A stretch of DNA of 14,957 nucleotides, taken from positions 1 to 14,957 of the forward strand of contig CALLAG010000161.1 in the NCBI GenBank assembly GCA_938002705.1, written 5' to 3'. Below are positions 1 through 8,346 of this stretch, piece by piece. The notes beneath the pieces are model-generated. The model did not search any database, had not been told where the DNA came from, and saw nothing but the letters and a program-made list of their open reading frames with translations. Every line of letters begins with the position of its first letter. The first letter of the stretch is position 1. Source of the stretch: an uncultured Saprospiraceae bacterium (GTDB lineage Bacteria > Bacteroidota > Bacteroidia > Chitinophagales > Saprospiraceae). The translations under genes and the position numbers were made by a program.

Positions 1-2115
1 CTCTTCTTTTCCGACCTTTCCTGATAGGGCTACATCCGTATTATAATACTGCGTAAGTCCTTCATTAGCCATCAGGCAATCATTAAGGTTTTGTCCTACT
101 CCGTCACCACACTTACCAGCAGCTGTTCTTCCATGTCCTAAAGATAACGCGATGGTGTTAGGTTCCATACCGAATTGTAATACAACGGGCACAGTCATTT
201 CCTTACCACCTACAGTTACTTTAGCGAGATCTCCGTCTATAAGACCGTTTAGACCCTTGAACTTTTTGTTACCATCGTAAGAGACAGGTACAGCGAGGTA
301 GTTACCCCAACTCGTTCTTGCTACAGGATCTGGCATCTCCATCAACCAAGGGTTAGAACTGAACTGTCCATTACCCATACTGACTGACTCATATATCGCC
401 ATCTCAAGTTCTCCAGAACTTGGCTTACTTATTTTACTTTTTGCTAAGCTTACATCTACGTTAAATCCACCAGCATTACTGCCACCATTAACTGTCACTA
501 CACCATCATGTAAGGCATTATCCCAGAATGATGAGAAAGTGGCAAAAGCTGTTTGGTTAGCAAATACTTTATTTTTCCATGTTTTCTGTACGTAGTCAAG
601 ATAAGACTTTCCTCCTGCGATATTATCTGATTTTGCCCATGTAAGAAGTGTTACTTCTTTCTGTCTTGTATCAAATAGTGGGCTTATCGTAGGCTGTATA
701 AGACTGATCTGATCTCTCTTAGCTTGTGCATCTCCCCAGCTTTCTAATACATGGTGAGTCGGTGCTATAAGGTCACAGATTGCTGTTGTTTCATTAGGTT
801 GGTAAGCAACTGCGATTCTGTTTTTGACTTTAGCTGCCGCTGTCGCAAATCCTGCTGACTTATGAAAATCATATAATGGATTACATCCCATGAATATGAC
901 TGTATCTACAAGCCCAGCTGACATTTCTGATACTAATGCTTCTACATCGCTTTCGTTACCTTGACGTTGTAATGATGCATCGTTGAATGTGATCGTCTTG
1001 CCATAGTTACTGAGTACATTATTGATATCATTGATTAATATCTGCTCATATACATTGTTACTTGAACCTACAACAAGTGATTTGCCTCTTGCTGATGTTA
1101 AGTGACTTGCTACTTTGTCTAAGCCCTTTTTGGCTTTGGCATTGAGGCCAGATCCTCCGCTACCTCCTGTGATTTTACCATGTAAGTAAGCTATTGCTGC
1201 TCCCATCTCACTTGGTCTTACAAGGACACGATTATCAGCATTCGATCCAGTCATTGACATGTGACTCTCTACCTGAATATGTCTCGACATTTTGGAGTTT
1301 ACTCCATTTACTTTTCTCTTACTTATGTATTGTCTCGCATACTCGACTGGAGAGATCCAAGTCCCTAAAAAATCTGCATTAAAACTGACGATAACATCAG
1401 CTTTATCAAAGTGGTATCCTGGAATGACTCTATCTCCGAATGACATCTCATTAGCTTCTAATATCGCAGCTGATGATACTGGATCATAAGTTATAACTTT
1501 AGCTTGAGGATATTTAGATTGAAACTCTTTGAGTGATTCTTTTGCTGATGGACTTAGTATTGTGTCTGTTACTATTCTTATATTCTTAGATGCACCTAAC
1601 TGAGATACAACTTTGCCATCAAGATCAATCCATGAGATATCAGTGTATGATTCTCCATCTTTCATTTGAGGTTTTCTGTATCTATTGGTATCATACAGAC
1701 TTAGGACTGAAGCTTGTGCTCTAGCAGATGTACCACCCTTAGTCATAGAAGAGAGGTCATTACCTTCTATCTTGATAGGACGCCCTTCTCTACACTTAAC
1801 TAATATAGGACAGTAGTCTCCACCCTCGACGTACGTTGATGCATAGTAAGTGGCCACACCAGGCACTATTGTGTCAGGTTTTACAACATAAGGGATCGCT
1901 CTTTTTACAGGAATATCACAGCCTGCAGCGACTGTTGCTGCACCTACTGAGAAACCCAAGAACTTAAGGAAATCTCTTCTGTTAGAATCTTTTTCCAAGA
2001 GGACATCGCTGTTCTCAAGAAGGTCTGGACTTTTAAATTCCTGATCTACAGATTTAAGGAATTTTTCGTCCCTATTAAGATCTTTTTCGCCTACCCAAAT
2101 AGAATTATCTTTCAT
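1..2115 (-). CDS. actB: Alternative Complex III subunit ActB, molybdopterin-oxidoreductase-like iron-sulfur protein (partial, C-terminus outside window)
   Basis: This frame is open for 705 codons from an ATG at 2115 to the left edge. Only the N-terminal part is present; the family is usually about 1000 residues. It forms the large periplasmic subunit of the quinol:cytochrome c oxidoreductase ACIII and carries iron-sulfur clusters in its missing C-terminal part. The N-terminus has about 45 hydrophilic residues before a twin-arginine motif (R46-R47-D-F-L-K) and a short hydrophobic stretch ending in AAGC (Cys66). This matches the variant Tat signal known in this family and may also be a lipidation site. 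The region after it resembles the molybdopterin-oxidoreductase fold, but where a cluster-binding CxxCxxxC is usual I see only two spaced cysteines. This agrees with the known absence of molybdenum in ActB. The gene lies 28 bases after actA on the same strand, so the two are probably co-transcribed. Identification is by recognition of family and context. Confidence 0.9.
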   Translation of the reverse strand, partial: MKDNSIWVGEKDLNRDEKFLKSVDQEFKSPDLLENSDVLLEKDSNRRDFLKFLGFSVGAATVAAGCDIPVKRAIPYVVKPDTIVPGVATYYASTYVEGGDYCPILVKCREGRPIKIEGNDLSSMTKGGTSARAQASVLSLYDTNRYRKPQMKDGESYTDISWIDLDGKVVSQLGASKNIRIVTDTILSPSAKESLKEFQSKYPQAKVITYDPVSSAAILEANEMSFGDRVIPGYHFDKADVIVSFNADFLGTWISPVEYARQYISKRKVNGVNSKMSRHIQVESHMSMTGSNADNRVLVRPSEMGAAIAYLHGKITGGSGGSGLNAKAKKGLDKVASHLTSARGKSLVVGSSNNVYEQILINDINNVLSNYGKTITFNDASLQRQGNESDVEALVSEMSAGLVDTVIFMGCNPLYDFHKSAGFATAAAKVKNRIAVAYQPNETTAICDLIAPTHHVLESWGDAQAKRDQISLIQPTISPLFDTRQKEVTLLTWAKSDNIAGGKSYLDYVQKTWKNKVFANQTAFATFSSFWDNALHDGVVTVNGGSNAGGFNVDVSLAKSKISKPSSGELEMAIYESVSMGNGQFSSNPWLMEMPDPVARTSWGNYLAVPVSYDGNKKFKGLNGLIDGDLAKVTVGGKEMTVPVVLQFGMEPNTIALSLGHGRTAAGKCGDGVGQNLNDCLMANEGLTQYYNTDVALSGKVGKEE

Positions 2116-2143
2116 CGTTTATTTATCGTGCTTCAGTATGATT

Positions 2144-3559
2144 TTAATAATGGCATTTTGCACATTCGAGTCCACCTATATCTTCTACAGTCACTGCGTC
2201 TTTTGTACCATCTTTTAATGCGTCATGATAATTCTCATAACTTGTATAATATTCATTACCCTCGAACTTAACTTCTGTCTGTCTGTGACAATTAATACAC
2301 CAACCCATAGATAGAGGAGAGTGCTGTGACATCACTTCCATCTCTTCTACTGTACCATGGCACTGCTGACATTCTAATTGACCTACAGTAACATGCTGAG
2401 CATGATTAAAGTATACATGGTCAGGAAGGTTATGGATTCTGATCCACTCTATAGGACCGTATATAGATTTCTTCTGATCATTGGTTAATGATTCTACTAT
2501 ATGTGCCCATTGTTCTTCTACAACTTCTTGACCTTCTTCTGGTAACTGTACAGCATCATCTATCTCGTTTTCGACCTTATAGTTATCAGCTATCCATTTA
2601 GTATAGACGGCTTTTATTTCATCATTGGACATATTTTCATATCCTTCCATGTACTTATTAGTAGCTGGGTCCCATCCTATCGATGCGTATATTTTAGTCA
2701 ACTCTGCAGTACCATACTTAGATCCTACATTAATAGCTGAGTGACAGTTCATACATGTATTAGTAGCGGGGATCACTGAGTGCTTAGATCTCCTAGCACC
2801 ATCGTGGCAGTACTGACAATCTATCTTCTGAATACCTGCATGGGTAGCATGAGAAAATTTGATAGGCTGCTCAGGAGCATATCCTTCTTGTCTTCCGAGT
2901 GACACTGCTTTATTAACTGTCGTATAACCAGCGAATATGATACCTGCAAATAGTATAAATGATACAACACCTTTTCCCGTAAGGGTTTCTATTATTGATT
3001 TGCTTTGGTATTCTTTACCTTCTTTCTTAGCAGCTATGACATTAAGATTAGATATTACTCTTGTGAGTAACAGGGCAAGAATGGCCAATAACCCAAATAA
3101 AGCGTAATATAACCATGTGGGAGTCTTGGATGATGCAGCAACACCTGAGCCTGATATATCTCCATCAGTGTCTGTTGCAGGTACTGCATTAACCTGAGCA
3201 TCTACATATAATAATATGGATTCGATATTTTCGTCAGTAAGATGCTGTGCAGCATTCATTACTGTAGGCTTGTATTCATTCCATAACTCTACTGCTCTGG
3301 GATGTCCCTTAGCGATCATTGCTTGAGAGTTTCTTATCCAAGCATATAGATCTTCTCTGGGATAATCAGCCCATCTTTCTTCTACTCCAGCGAGTGCTGG
3401 ACCAGTAGCTGCTTTTTTCATGCCTTTAGCATGACAACTTGCACAGTTATTAGCAAAAAGTGTCTTACCAGCTGCTGGCGTCGCTTCCGCAGCAAGATAG
3501 CAAGGAAGGAAAGCTATGATGGCTATGTAAGTGAATCGCTTTATTGTATGTCTGATCAT
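2144..3559 (-). CDS. actA: Alternative Complex III multihaem cytochrome c subunit ActA with N-terminal monohaem domain
   Basis: The 471-residue protein has a signal peptide (about residues 1-24) and six CxxCH haem-binding motifs, at residues 39-43, 248-252, 269-273, 397-401, 421-425 and 466-470. The first lies in a class I cytochrome c domain (about 28-122), with Met101 as a possible axial ligand. Two predicted membrane helices follow (about 148-170 and 198-216). The other five motifs form the pentahaem domain typical of ActA, and the last ends one residue before the C-terminus. Histidines in FSHATH and FNHAQH are likely distal ligands. The protein should pass electrons from the quinol site of ACIII to periplasmic cytochrome c or a haem-copper oxidase. 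It is the first gene of the operon, with a promoter 53 bases upstream and actB 28 bases downstream. I believe the monohaem-pentahaem arrangement occurs in other Bacteroidota, but could not check this. Confidence 0.92.
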   Translation of the reverse strand: MIRHTIKRFTYIAIIAFLPCYLAAEATPAAGKTLFANNCASCHAKGMKKAATGPALAGVEERWADYPREDLYAWIRNSQAMIAKGHPRAVELWNEYKPTVMNAAQHLTDENIESILLYVDAQVNAVPATDTDGDISGSGVAASSKTPTWLYYALFGLLAILALLLTRVISNLNVIAAKKEGKEYQSKSIIETLTGKGVVSFILFAGIIFAGYTTVNKAVSLGRQEGYAPEQPIKFSHATHAGIQKIDCQYCHDGARRSKHSVIPATNTCMNCHSAINVGSKYGTAELTKIYASIGWDPATNKYMEGYENMSNDEIKAVYTKWIADNYKVENEIDDAVQLPEEGQEVVEEQWAHIVESLTNDQKKSIYGPIEWIRIHNLPDHVYFNHAQHVTVGQLECQQCHGTVEEMEVMSQHSPLSMGWCINCHRQTEVKFEGNEYYTSYENYHDALKDGTKDAVTVEDIGGLECAKCHY

Positions 3560-3611
3560 TCTTAGAATCTATTATGAAAATTAACCTCGAATTAACACAT
3601 CGAAATTGCTG

Positions 3612-3642
3612 CAAATTTATGATTCAGAAGGAGCATTAACAA
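3612..3642 (-). promoter_or_regulatory. Bacteroidota-type promoter of the act operon
   Basis: On the minus strand a TTG (complement of 3640-3642) is followed after 20 bases by TAAATTTG (complement of 3612-3619). This is a perfect match to the TAnnTTTG -7 box with the spacing expected for the -33 TTG element. The -7 box ends 52 bases before the actA ATG, giving a leader of roughly 45 bases. The call rests on consensus and position only. Confidence 0.65.
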
Positions 3643-3656
3643 TTATTAAATTAACT

Positions 3657-3689
3657 TTTAATTATTTAGATGTAGTCTAAATAATTAAA
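3657..3689 (-). terminator. Candidate weak terminator hairpin overlapping the thyA stop codon
   Basis: Two perfect 14-base inverted arms (3657-3670 and 3676-3689) flank a 5-base loop, and the arm nearer thyA includes the thyA TAA. The stem has only two G-C pairs and no run of T follows it on either strand, so it is not a canonical intrinsic terminator. It may slow readthrough into the act operon or protect the thyA mRNA end. Confidence 0.35.
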
Positions 3690-4479
3690 TCGACACCGCA
3701 GCTTTTATATGCGGATGTGGATTATAATCGGTTAATGTAAAGTCCTCAAAATCAAAGTCCAATATATTATTAATATTCTTATTTAATACCATAGTCGGCA
3801 AAGGCCTCGTTTCTCGCTCTAATTGCAGCTTTGCCTGCTCGATATGATTAAGGTACAAATGCACGTCTCCAAAGCTGTGAATGAACTCTCCGTACTCTAA
3901 TCCACAGACCTGAGCGATCATCATTGTCAACAAGGCGTATGAAGCAATGTTGAACGGAACACCAAGAAATGTGTCAGCAGATCTCTGATATAACTGGCAA
4001 GATAACTTACCATCAGCTACATAGAACTGGAATAAGCAGTGACATGGTGTTAGTGCCATAGCATCCAACTCTCCTACATTCCATGCATTGACTATAATCC
4101 TACGAGAGTCAGGATTATTTTTAATCAGGTCTATTGCATTTAATAATTGGTCTACGGAAGTGCCGTCAGACTTAGTCCAACTTCTCCATTGCTGACCATA
4201 CACCGGTCCTAAGTCTCCATTCTCGTCTGCCCAGGAATCCCATATCTTGACATTATGATCTTTGAGGTACTTGATATTAGTATCTCCTTTGATAAACCAA
4301 AGCAGCTCATATATTATAGACTTAAGGTGTAATTTCTTAGTTGTGACGAGTGGAAATCCTTGCTGTAGGTCAAATCGCATTTGATATCCAAAACAGCTTA
4401 TAGTACCCGTGCCCGTTCTGTCACTTTTCTTGACTCCATTATCGAGGATATGCTTAAGTAAGTCTTGGTATTGTATCAA
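3685..4479 (-). CDS. thyA: Thymidylate synthase
   Basis: ThyA methylates dUMP to dTMP using 5,10-methylenetetrahydrofolate, in the cytoplasm. The protein is 264 residues, the same length as E. coli ThyA, and aligns with it end to end by eye. Visible key residues are R21 in DRTGTGT, catalytic Cys146 in LTPCH, the QRSADTFLGVPFN block with R166, S167, D169 and N177, and H207/Y209 in the GDVHLY block. The start is a TTG at 4479. No in-frame ATG lies between it and the upstream in-frame TGA, and its position matches the family N-terminus exactly. The gene is divergent from the agcS-folK-kinase run, with 180 bases between. I saw no convincing promoter in the consensus form for thyA. Confidence 0.97.
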   Translation of the reverse strand: MIQYQDLLKHILDNGVKKSDRTGTGTISCFGYQMRFDLQQGFPLVTTKKLHLKSIIYELLWFIKGDTNIKYLKDHNVKIWDSWADENGDLGPVYGQQWRSWTKSDGTSVDQLLNAIDLIKNNPDSRRIIVNAWNVGELDAMALTPCHCLFQFYVADGKLSCQLYQRSADTFLGVPFNIASYALLTMMIAQVCGLEYGEFIHSFGDVHLYLNHIEQAKLQLERETRPLPTMVLNKNINNILDFDFEDFTLTDYNPHPHIKAAVSI

Positions 4480-4576
4480 GTTGAATTTTCTTGAAAGCGA
4501 AGTTAAGGTTCTTAGAACGATATATATAAAATATTTAATATAAAATATGATAGGGAGTCAATGTAAGTTGATCTAT

Positions 4577-4608
4577 TTTGAAATTTGGCAACTATTCAAG
4601 TATATTGT
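4577..4608 (+). promoter_or_regulatory. Weak candidate promoter for the agcS-folK-kinase run
   Basis: TTTG (4577-4580) is followed after 20 bases by TATATTGT (4601-4608). This is a degenerate fit to the -33 and TAnnTTTG boxes, with the TTG displaced by one base. Downstream, ATTAGT-AAA-ACTAAT (4623-4637) is a perfect short inverted repeat in the presumed leader, 22 bases before the ATG. Neither is strong enough to call regulated. Confidence 0.25.
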
Positions 4609-4659
4609 TCCATCTAACCAGAATTAGTAAAACTAATAACTAGCTTAAATCCTATTTCG

Positions 4660-6267
4660 ATGAATTTTAAAAATAAACTCTCTCTACTATTTGCTATTTC
4701 TTTGATGCCTCTTATTGGCTTCGCTCAAAGTGCTGAATCCAAAGGCATAGATGAGAGAATTGATGAAGCTTTTGCACCGTTTGCTGGCTTTTGCTTAGAT
4801 GTTGTATTATGGCAAGTCCCTGGTACGGGTGTGCCCCTGATCATTTTCCTTCTTGTCATAGGAGCTCTCTTTTTTACCATCTATTTTGGATTTCCTAATA
4901 TCACAAAGTTCGGAACTGCAATTAATGTAGTCAGAGGCAAGTATGATGACTTAGAAAACCATAGCGTTGATGAAAGATCTGCTGTCAATATTGTAGACGG
5001 TGATATTATAGATACAATAAGAGATGAGAGCCAAGAAGGAGAAGTCAGTCATTTCCAAGCTTTAGCAACTGCGGTATCAGGTACCGTAGGGTTAGGAAAT
5101 ATTGCAGGAGTTGCGATCGCCATATCTATAGGTGGACCAGGAGCAACCTTTTGGATGATTGTATGTGGTTTTTTAGGTATGTCAACAAAATTTGTTGAAT
5201 GCACATTAGGTGTCAAGTATCGTGAAGTTGATGCTGATGGCGTCGTCCATGGTGGCCCTATGTATTATCTATCTCAAGGGCTCAAAGAAAAAGGCTTTAT
5301 TAAATTAGGTAAGATACTTGCTGTCATATTTGCAATACTCTGTATAGGAGGATCTTTTGGTGGTGGTAATGCTGCACAGGCCAATCAAGCCGCTGCACAG
5401 CTAGCAAGTTTGATGAATATCTCTGGTGGAAGTAGTGGATTTTTTATAGGTCTTGTATTAGCTGCGATCGTAGGTATTGTCATAATAGGAGGTATCAAGA
5501 GAATCGCCTCGGTAACAGAAAAGATAGTCCCTCTTATGGCGGTTATATATATAGTTGCCTGTTTCGTTGTCATATTTAGCAACTTCTCATACATTGATGA
5601 TGCCTTTGTAATAATTTTTAAGAGTGCTTTTTCAGGAGACGCGGCAGTAGGTGGATTCTTTGGTGTATTAATACAAGGATTTAGACGAGCAGCATTCTCT
5701 AATGAAGCTGGAGCAGGATCAGCATCTATAGCCCACTCAGCGGTAAGAACAAATTTTCCCGCTTCAGAAGGATTAGTGGCATTATTAGAGCCATTTATAG
5801 ATACGATCGTGATCTGTACGATGACAGCTTTAGTGATTATCTTTTACAACAGTGGAGCTTACTTCGAATATGGATCAGTAGTTAATGATCAAGTTACAAT
5901 TAATGGACAGTCATTAGGAGGCGCTGAGTTAACTTCTGCTGCATTTGCATCTGTCATCCCATGGTTTCCTTATATATTAACTATAGCGATTGTTCTATTT
6001 GCAATATCGACTATGATATCATGGTCTTATTATGGCCTACAATCATGGAAGTTCTTATTCGGTAAGAGTAAGGCTGCAGACTTAGCATATAAGTTTTTAT
6101 TCCTTGCATTTGTAGTTATCGGCGCATCTGCTAATATGAACTCCGTTTGGGGTTTTTCTGATGCTATGATATTAGGAATGGTATTCCCTAACATGATAGG
6201 TCTATTTTTCTTATTCCCTGTGGTTAAGGCAGAATTAGTGAAATACTTAGCCGCCATTAAAAGCTAA
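4660..6267 (+). CDS. Sodium:alanine symporter, AGCS family amino-acid carrier
   Basis: This 535-residue inner-membrane protein has about ten or more hydrophobic segments and the AGCS hallmarks: SHFQALATAVSGTVGLGN (about 130-147), IGGPGATFW (about 157-165), GGPMYYL (198-204) and FRRAAFSNEAGAGSASIAHSA (341-361). It is expected to couple sodium entry to uptake of a small neutral amino acid such as alanine or glycine; the substrate cannot be read from sequence. Two features are less usual. The N-terminus (1-23, ending GFAQ) looks like a cleavable signal peptide before the first transport helix. An acidic hydrophilic insert of about 35 residues (92-128) precedes the SHFQAL motif. I think both are common in Bacteroidota members but cannot verify it. 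folK begins 5 bases after its stop, so they are probably co-transcribed. Confidence 0.92.
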   Translation: MNFKNKLSLLFAISLMPLIGFAQSAESKGIDERIDEAFAPFAGFCLDVVLWQVPGTGVPLIIFLLVIGALFFTIYFGFPNITKFGTAINVVRGKYDDLENHSVDERSAVNIVDGDIIDTIRDESQEGEVSHFQALATAVSGTVGLGNIAGVAIAISIGGPGATFWMIVCGFLGMSTKFVECTLGVKYREVDADGVVHGGPMYYLSQGLKEKGFIKLGKILAVIFAILCIGGSFGGGNAAQANQAAAQLASLMNISGGSSGFFIGLVLAAIVGIVIIGGIKRIASVTEKIVPLMAVIYIVACFVVIFSNFSYIDDAFVIIFKSAFSGDAAVGGFFGVLIQGFRRAAFSNEAGAGSASIAHSAVRTNFPASEGLVALLEPFIDTIVICTMTALVIIFYNSGAYFEYGSVVNDQVTINGQSLGGAELTSAAFASVIPWFPYILTIAIVLFAISTMISWSYYGLQSWKFLFGKSKAADLAYKFLFLAFVVIGASANMNSVWGFSDAMILGMVFPNMIGLFFLFPVVKAELVKYLAAIKS

Positions 6268-6272
6268 ATCTA

Positions 6273-6758
6273 TTGCATAGTTGTATTCTGCATCTTGGCA
6301 CCAATGAAGGTGCTAAGGCTACTAATCTGGAACTCGCAGAGATGATGATCTCATCTCGCATAGGGAGCATAGAGCGGTCCTCTAAGCTATATACAACTGC
6401 GCCATGGGGCAATACGGATCAAGATGACTTTCTTAATATCGCTATGATATGCCAGACTAATCTATCTGCTGAGGACATCCTGTCAGAGATCCATATAATA
6501 GAATCTAAACTGGGACGTATCCGTAATGAAAAATGGGGATCAAGAATTATAGACATAGACATCATCTTCTATGATGAAGAAATAATAAAAAATCCTGATC
6601 TTATAATACCTCATCCTCACTTAACTAATCGTAATTTTGTATTGACGCCTTTGATGGATATCTGTCCTGAGTACATGCACCCTGAATTGCAAAAAACCGT
6701 ATCCGAACTGTATACATTATGCACAGACAAGTCAGAGGTCAACCAATATAATGACTAG
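6273..6758 (+). CDS. folK: 6-hydroxymethyl-7,8-dihydropterin pyrophosphokinase (HPPK)
   Basis: FolK transfers pyrophosphate from ATP to 6-hydroxymethyl-7,8-dihydropterin, an essential step in folate synthesis. The protein is 161 residues, the normal size. It shows the N-terminal LHLGTNEGAK turn, the TAPWGNTDQDDFLN pterin-binding stretch, the WGSRIIDIDI block with metal-binding Asp94 and Asp96, and the PHPHL motif near 113-117. The start is a TTG at 6273. The frame has an in-frame TAA at 6258-6260 and no ATG or GTG before the conserved region, so TTG is the only plausible start. The gene sits 5 bases after the symporter stop and 21 bases before the deoxynucleoside kinase. It shares a reading frame with the kinase, separated by the TAG stop and a further in-frame TGA. 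Confidence 0.94.
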   Translation: MHSCILHLGTNEGAKATNLELAEMMISSRIGSIERSSKLYTTAPWGNTDQDDFLNIAMICQTNLSAEDILSEIHIIESKLGRIRNEKWGSRIIDIDIIFYDEEIIKNPDLIIPHPHLTNRNFVLTPLMDICPEYMHPELQKTVSELYTLCTDKSEVNQYND

Positions 6759-6779
6759 AATAAGACCTGAGAGATATCT

Positions 6780-7433
6780 ATGAGCCAAAATGTTATTCCA
6801 TATTCTTACATTAATATAGAAGGTAATCTGGGTAGCGGTAAGACATCACTTGTGCATATGCTTAGTCATGAGTTTCAGGGGAGGTCGATACTGGAAGAAT
6901 TTGAGAATAATCCTTTCTTACCACTCTTCTATGATAATCCTGATCGGTACGCATTTACTGTAGAGCTATTCTTTATGACGGAGAGATACAAGCAACTACA
7001 AGACCAGTTGTCAGCCCCCAGCTTATTCAGCTCACATACGATATCAGATTTCTGCTTCACTAAGTCATTACTCTTTGCGAGAAAGAATCTGGATGCAGAA
7101 GAATACAGATTATTCCAGATGTTATTTTCTGTTCTTGAGAAGGGATTTCCTAATCCAGACTTATTAGTCTATCTGCATAGAGACACTTCTTACCTATTAG
7201 ATAATATCAGACAAAGGAATCGCTCTTATGAGCAAAGCATAAAAGCGGAGTACTTACAAAAAATTCAAGATTCTTACTTTGAGTACCTCAGAAATATTAC
7301 ATCATTTCCTGTGCTCATATTAGATCTCAAGGGCATGGACTTCGTCAATAACCCCACCAACTATGAGACAGTCAAGTTTTTAATCTCTAAGAAATATAAT
7401 CCTGGTGTGCACAGGATAACGGTTTCTGTGTAG
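6780..7433 (+). CDS. Deoxynucleoside kinase (deoxyadenosine/deoxyguanosine kinase-like)
   Basis: This 217-residue cytoplasmic P-loop kinase should phosphorylate a deoxynucleoside to its 5'-monophosphate for salvage. It has a Walker A motif GNLGSGKT (15-22), an EE pair at 39-40 in the position of the catalytic acid, an ISDFCFTKS block (88-96) in the place of the family's D-R-S motif, and an Arg-rich lid at IRQRNRSYE (143-151). The substrate (dA, dG or other) cannot be decided from sequence. It directly follows folK, and I recall that fused or paired folK and dNK genes occur in related bacteria, which supports the assignment. Together with thyA across the divergent gap it gives a small DNA-precursor theme. 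Confidence 0.88.
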   Translation: MSQNVIPYSYINIEGNLGSGKTSLVHMLSHEFQGRSILEEFENNPFLPLFYDNPDRYAFTVELFFMTERYKQLQDQLSAPSLFSSHTISDFCFTKSLLFARKNLDAEEYRLFQMLFSVLEKGFPNPDLLVYLHRDTSYLLDNIRQRNRSYEQSIKAEYLQKIQDSYFEYLRNITSFPVLILDLKGMDFVNNPTNYETVKFLISKKYNPGVHRITVSV

Positions 7434-7445
7434 GTGCATCAATCC

Positions 7446-7495
7446 AGGCAAGAAGCAAAATACCTTTGCCTCTATCCAATTTCAGGTAACTGAAA
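7446..7495. terminator. Weak hairpins between convergent dNK and proC genes
   Basis: The 106-base convergent gap holds AGGCAA (7446-7451) facing TTGCCT (7466-7471) across 14 bases, and TTTCAG-GTAA-CTGAAA (7480-7495). Both stems are only six base pairs and neither is followed by a T run. They are candidates for a shared bidirectional termination region by position only. Confidence 0.22.
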
Positions 7496-7539
7496 GGAAT
7501 ATTATCGTCTCAAAAGAAATTCTAAATCTAATCATAACA

Positions 7540-8346
7540 CTAATCCAACCGACTGATCTCCTCCGCCCTATCATATGCCTTATCATATGCATTCAATAGA
7601 GACGCATGTACTTCGTTCTTATCGATCATAGAGAAAGCAGCTTCCGTAGTCCCCCCTTTAGATGAGACTTTCTTAATCCACTCCTCACAGCTGAAGTCAT
7701 TTTTATTATATGATTCTACGGCGCCTTTAAAAGTCTGATAGGATAACAACTCTGCCTGAGATCTCTCGAAGCCCAATGCTATGGCAGAGTCTATTAATGT
7801 CTGCATAAAAAAGAAAACATATGCGGGACCTGAACCAGAGATGGCAGTAGCGGCATCAATTAGTTTTTCTGCAGATACATAAAGCGTCTTGCCTGTAGAG
7901 TTCAATAGATTCTGAACCATGACCAATTCTATACGAGTCACTTCTTCCGTAGAAGTAAACACTGTCATCCCTAAGCCGACTTGAGCAGGAAGATTAGGCA
8001 TAGCTCTGACTACCTTGTCTGTATTCAATGCCGTTTTGATCTTCTCCATTTTGATACCTGCCATTATAGATAAGATCAATTGTTGTGGACTTATCCACTC
8101 TTGGATTATTCCAAAAACAGAATTACAGTCTTGAGGCTTTACAGCCATAATAATCAAGTCTGCATCCTTAATATATGCTCCTGGAGCACCATGTACCGTT
8201 CCGATATTCAGAGCAGTAATCTTAGCTGCTTTTTCAGGAGATTTCTCAAGTATCAGCATCTTATCAGGCGTAACGATATGTGATCTCAGAAAGCTCTGAG
8301 CATAAGTCAGCCCCATATTACCACCACCAATAACGAGTATCTTCAT
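7540..8346 (-). CDS. proC: Pyrroline-5-carboxylate reductase
   Basis: ProC reduces 1-pyrroline-5-carboxylate to proline with NAD(P)H, in the cytoplasm. I start it at the ATG at 8346, giving 268 residues that begin MKILVIGGGNMG. This places the GGGNMG dinucleotide-binding loop at residues 8-13, as in the family. The open frame extends 25 codons further upstream to 8421, but that stretch has no family resemblance. Later signatures are AVKPQD (about 67-72), MPNLPAQVG, SGSGPAYVFFFMQTL in the dimerisation and substrate domain, and SSKGGTTEAA near the C-terminus. The gene is convergent with the kinase and divergent from parE, so it is probably transcribed alone. I found no good TAnnTTTG box for it. 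Confidence 0.95.
   Translation of the reverse strand: MKILVIGGGNMGLTYAQSFLRSHIVTPDKMLILEKSPEKAAKITALNIGTVHGAPGAYIKDADLIIMAVKPQDCNSVFGIIQEWISPQQLILSIMAGIKMEKIKTALNTDKVVRAMPNLPAQVGLGMTVFTSTEEVTRIELVMVQNLLNSTGKTLYVSAEKLIDAATAISGSGPAYVFFFMQTLIDSAIALGFERSQAELLSYQTFKGAVESYNKNDFSCEEWIKKVSSKGGTTEAAFSMIDKNEVHASLLNAYDKAYDRAEEISRLD

Noticed and set aside
1194..1489. Two short plus-strand open frames inside the actB region
   Set aside because: They lie antisense to the long actB frame, show no family resemblance, and actB translates cleanly across them.
5385..6257. Minus-strand open frames (5385-5594 and 6030-6257) inside the symporter
   Set aside because: Antisense shadows of a confident AGCS gene, with low-complexity translations and no family match.
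8080..8283. Plus-strand frame inside proC
   Set aside because: Antisense to a well-supported proC; translation has no recognisable features.
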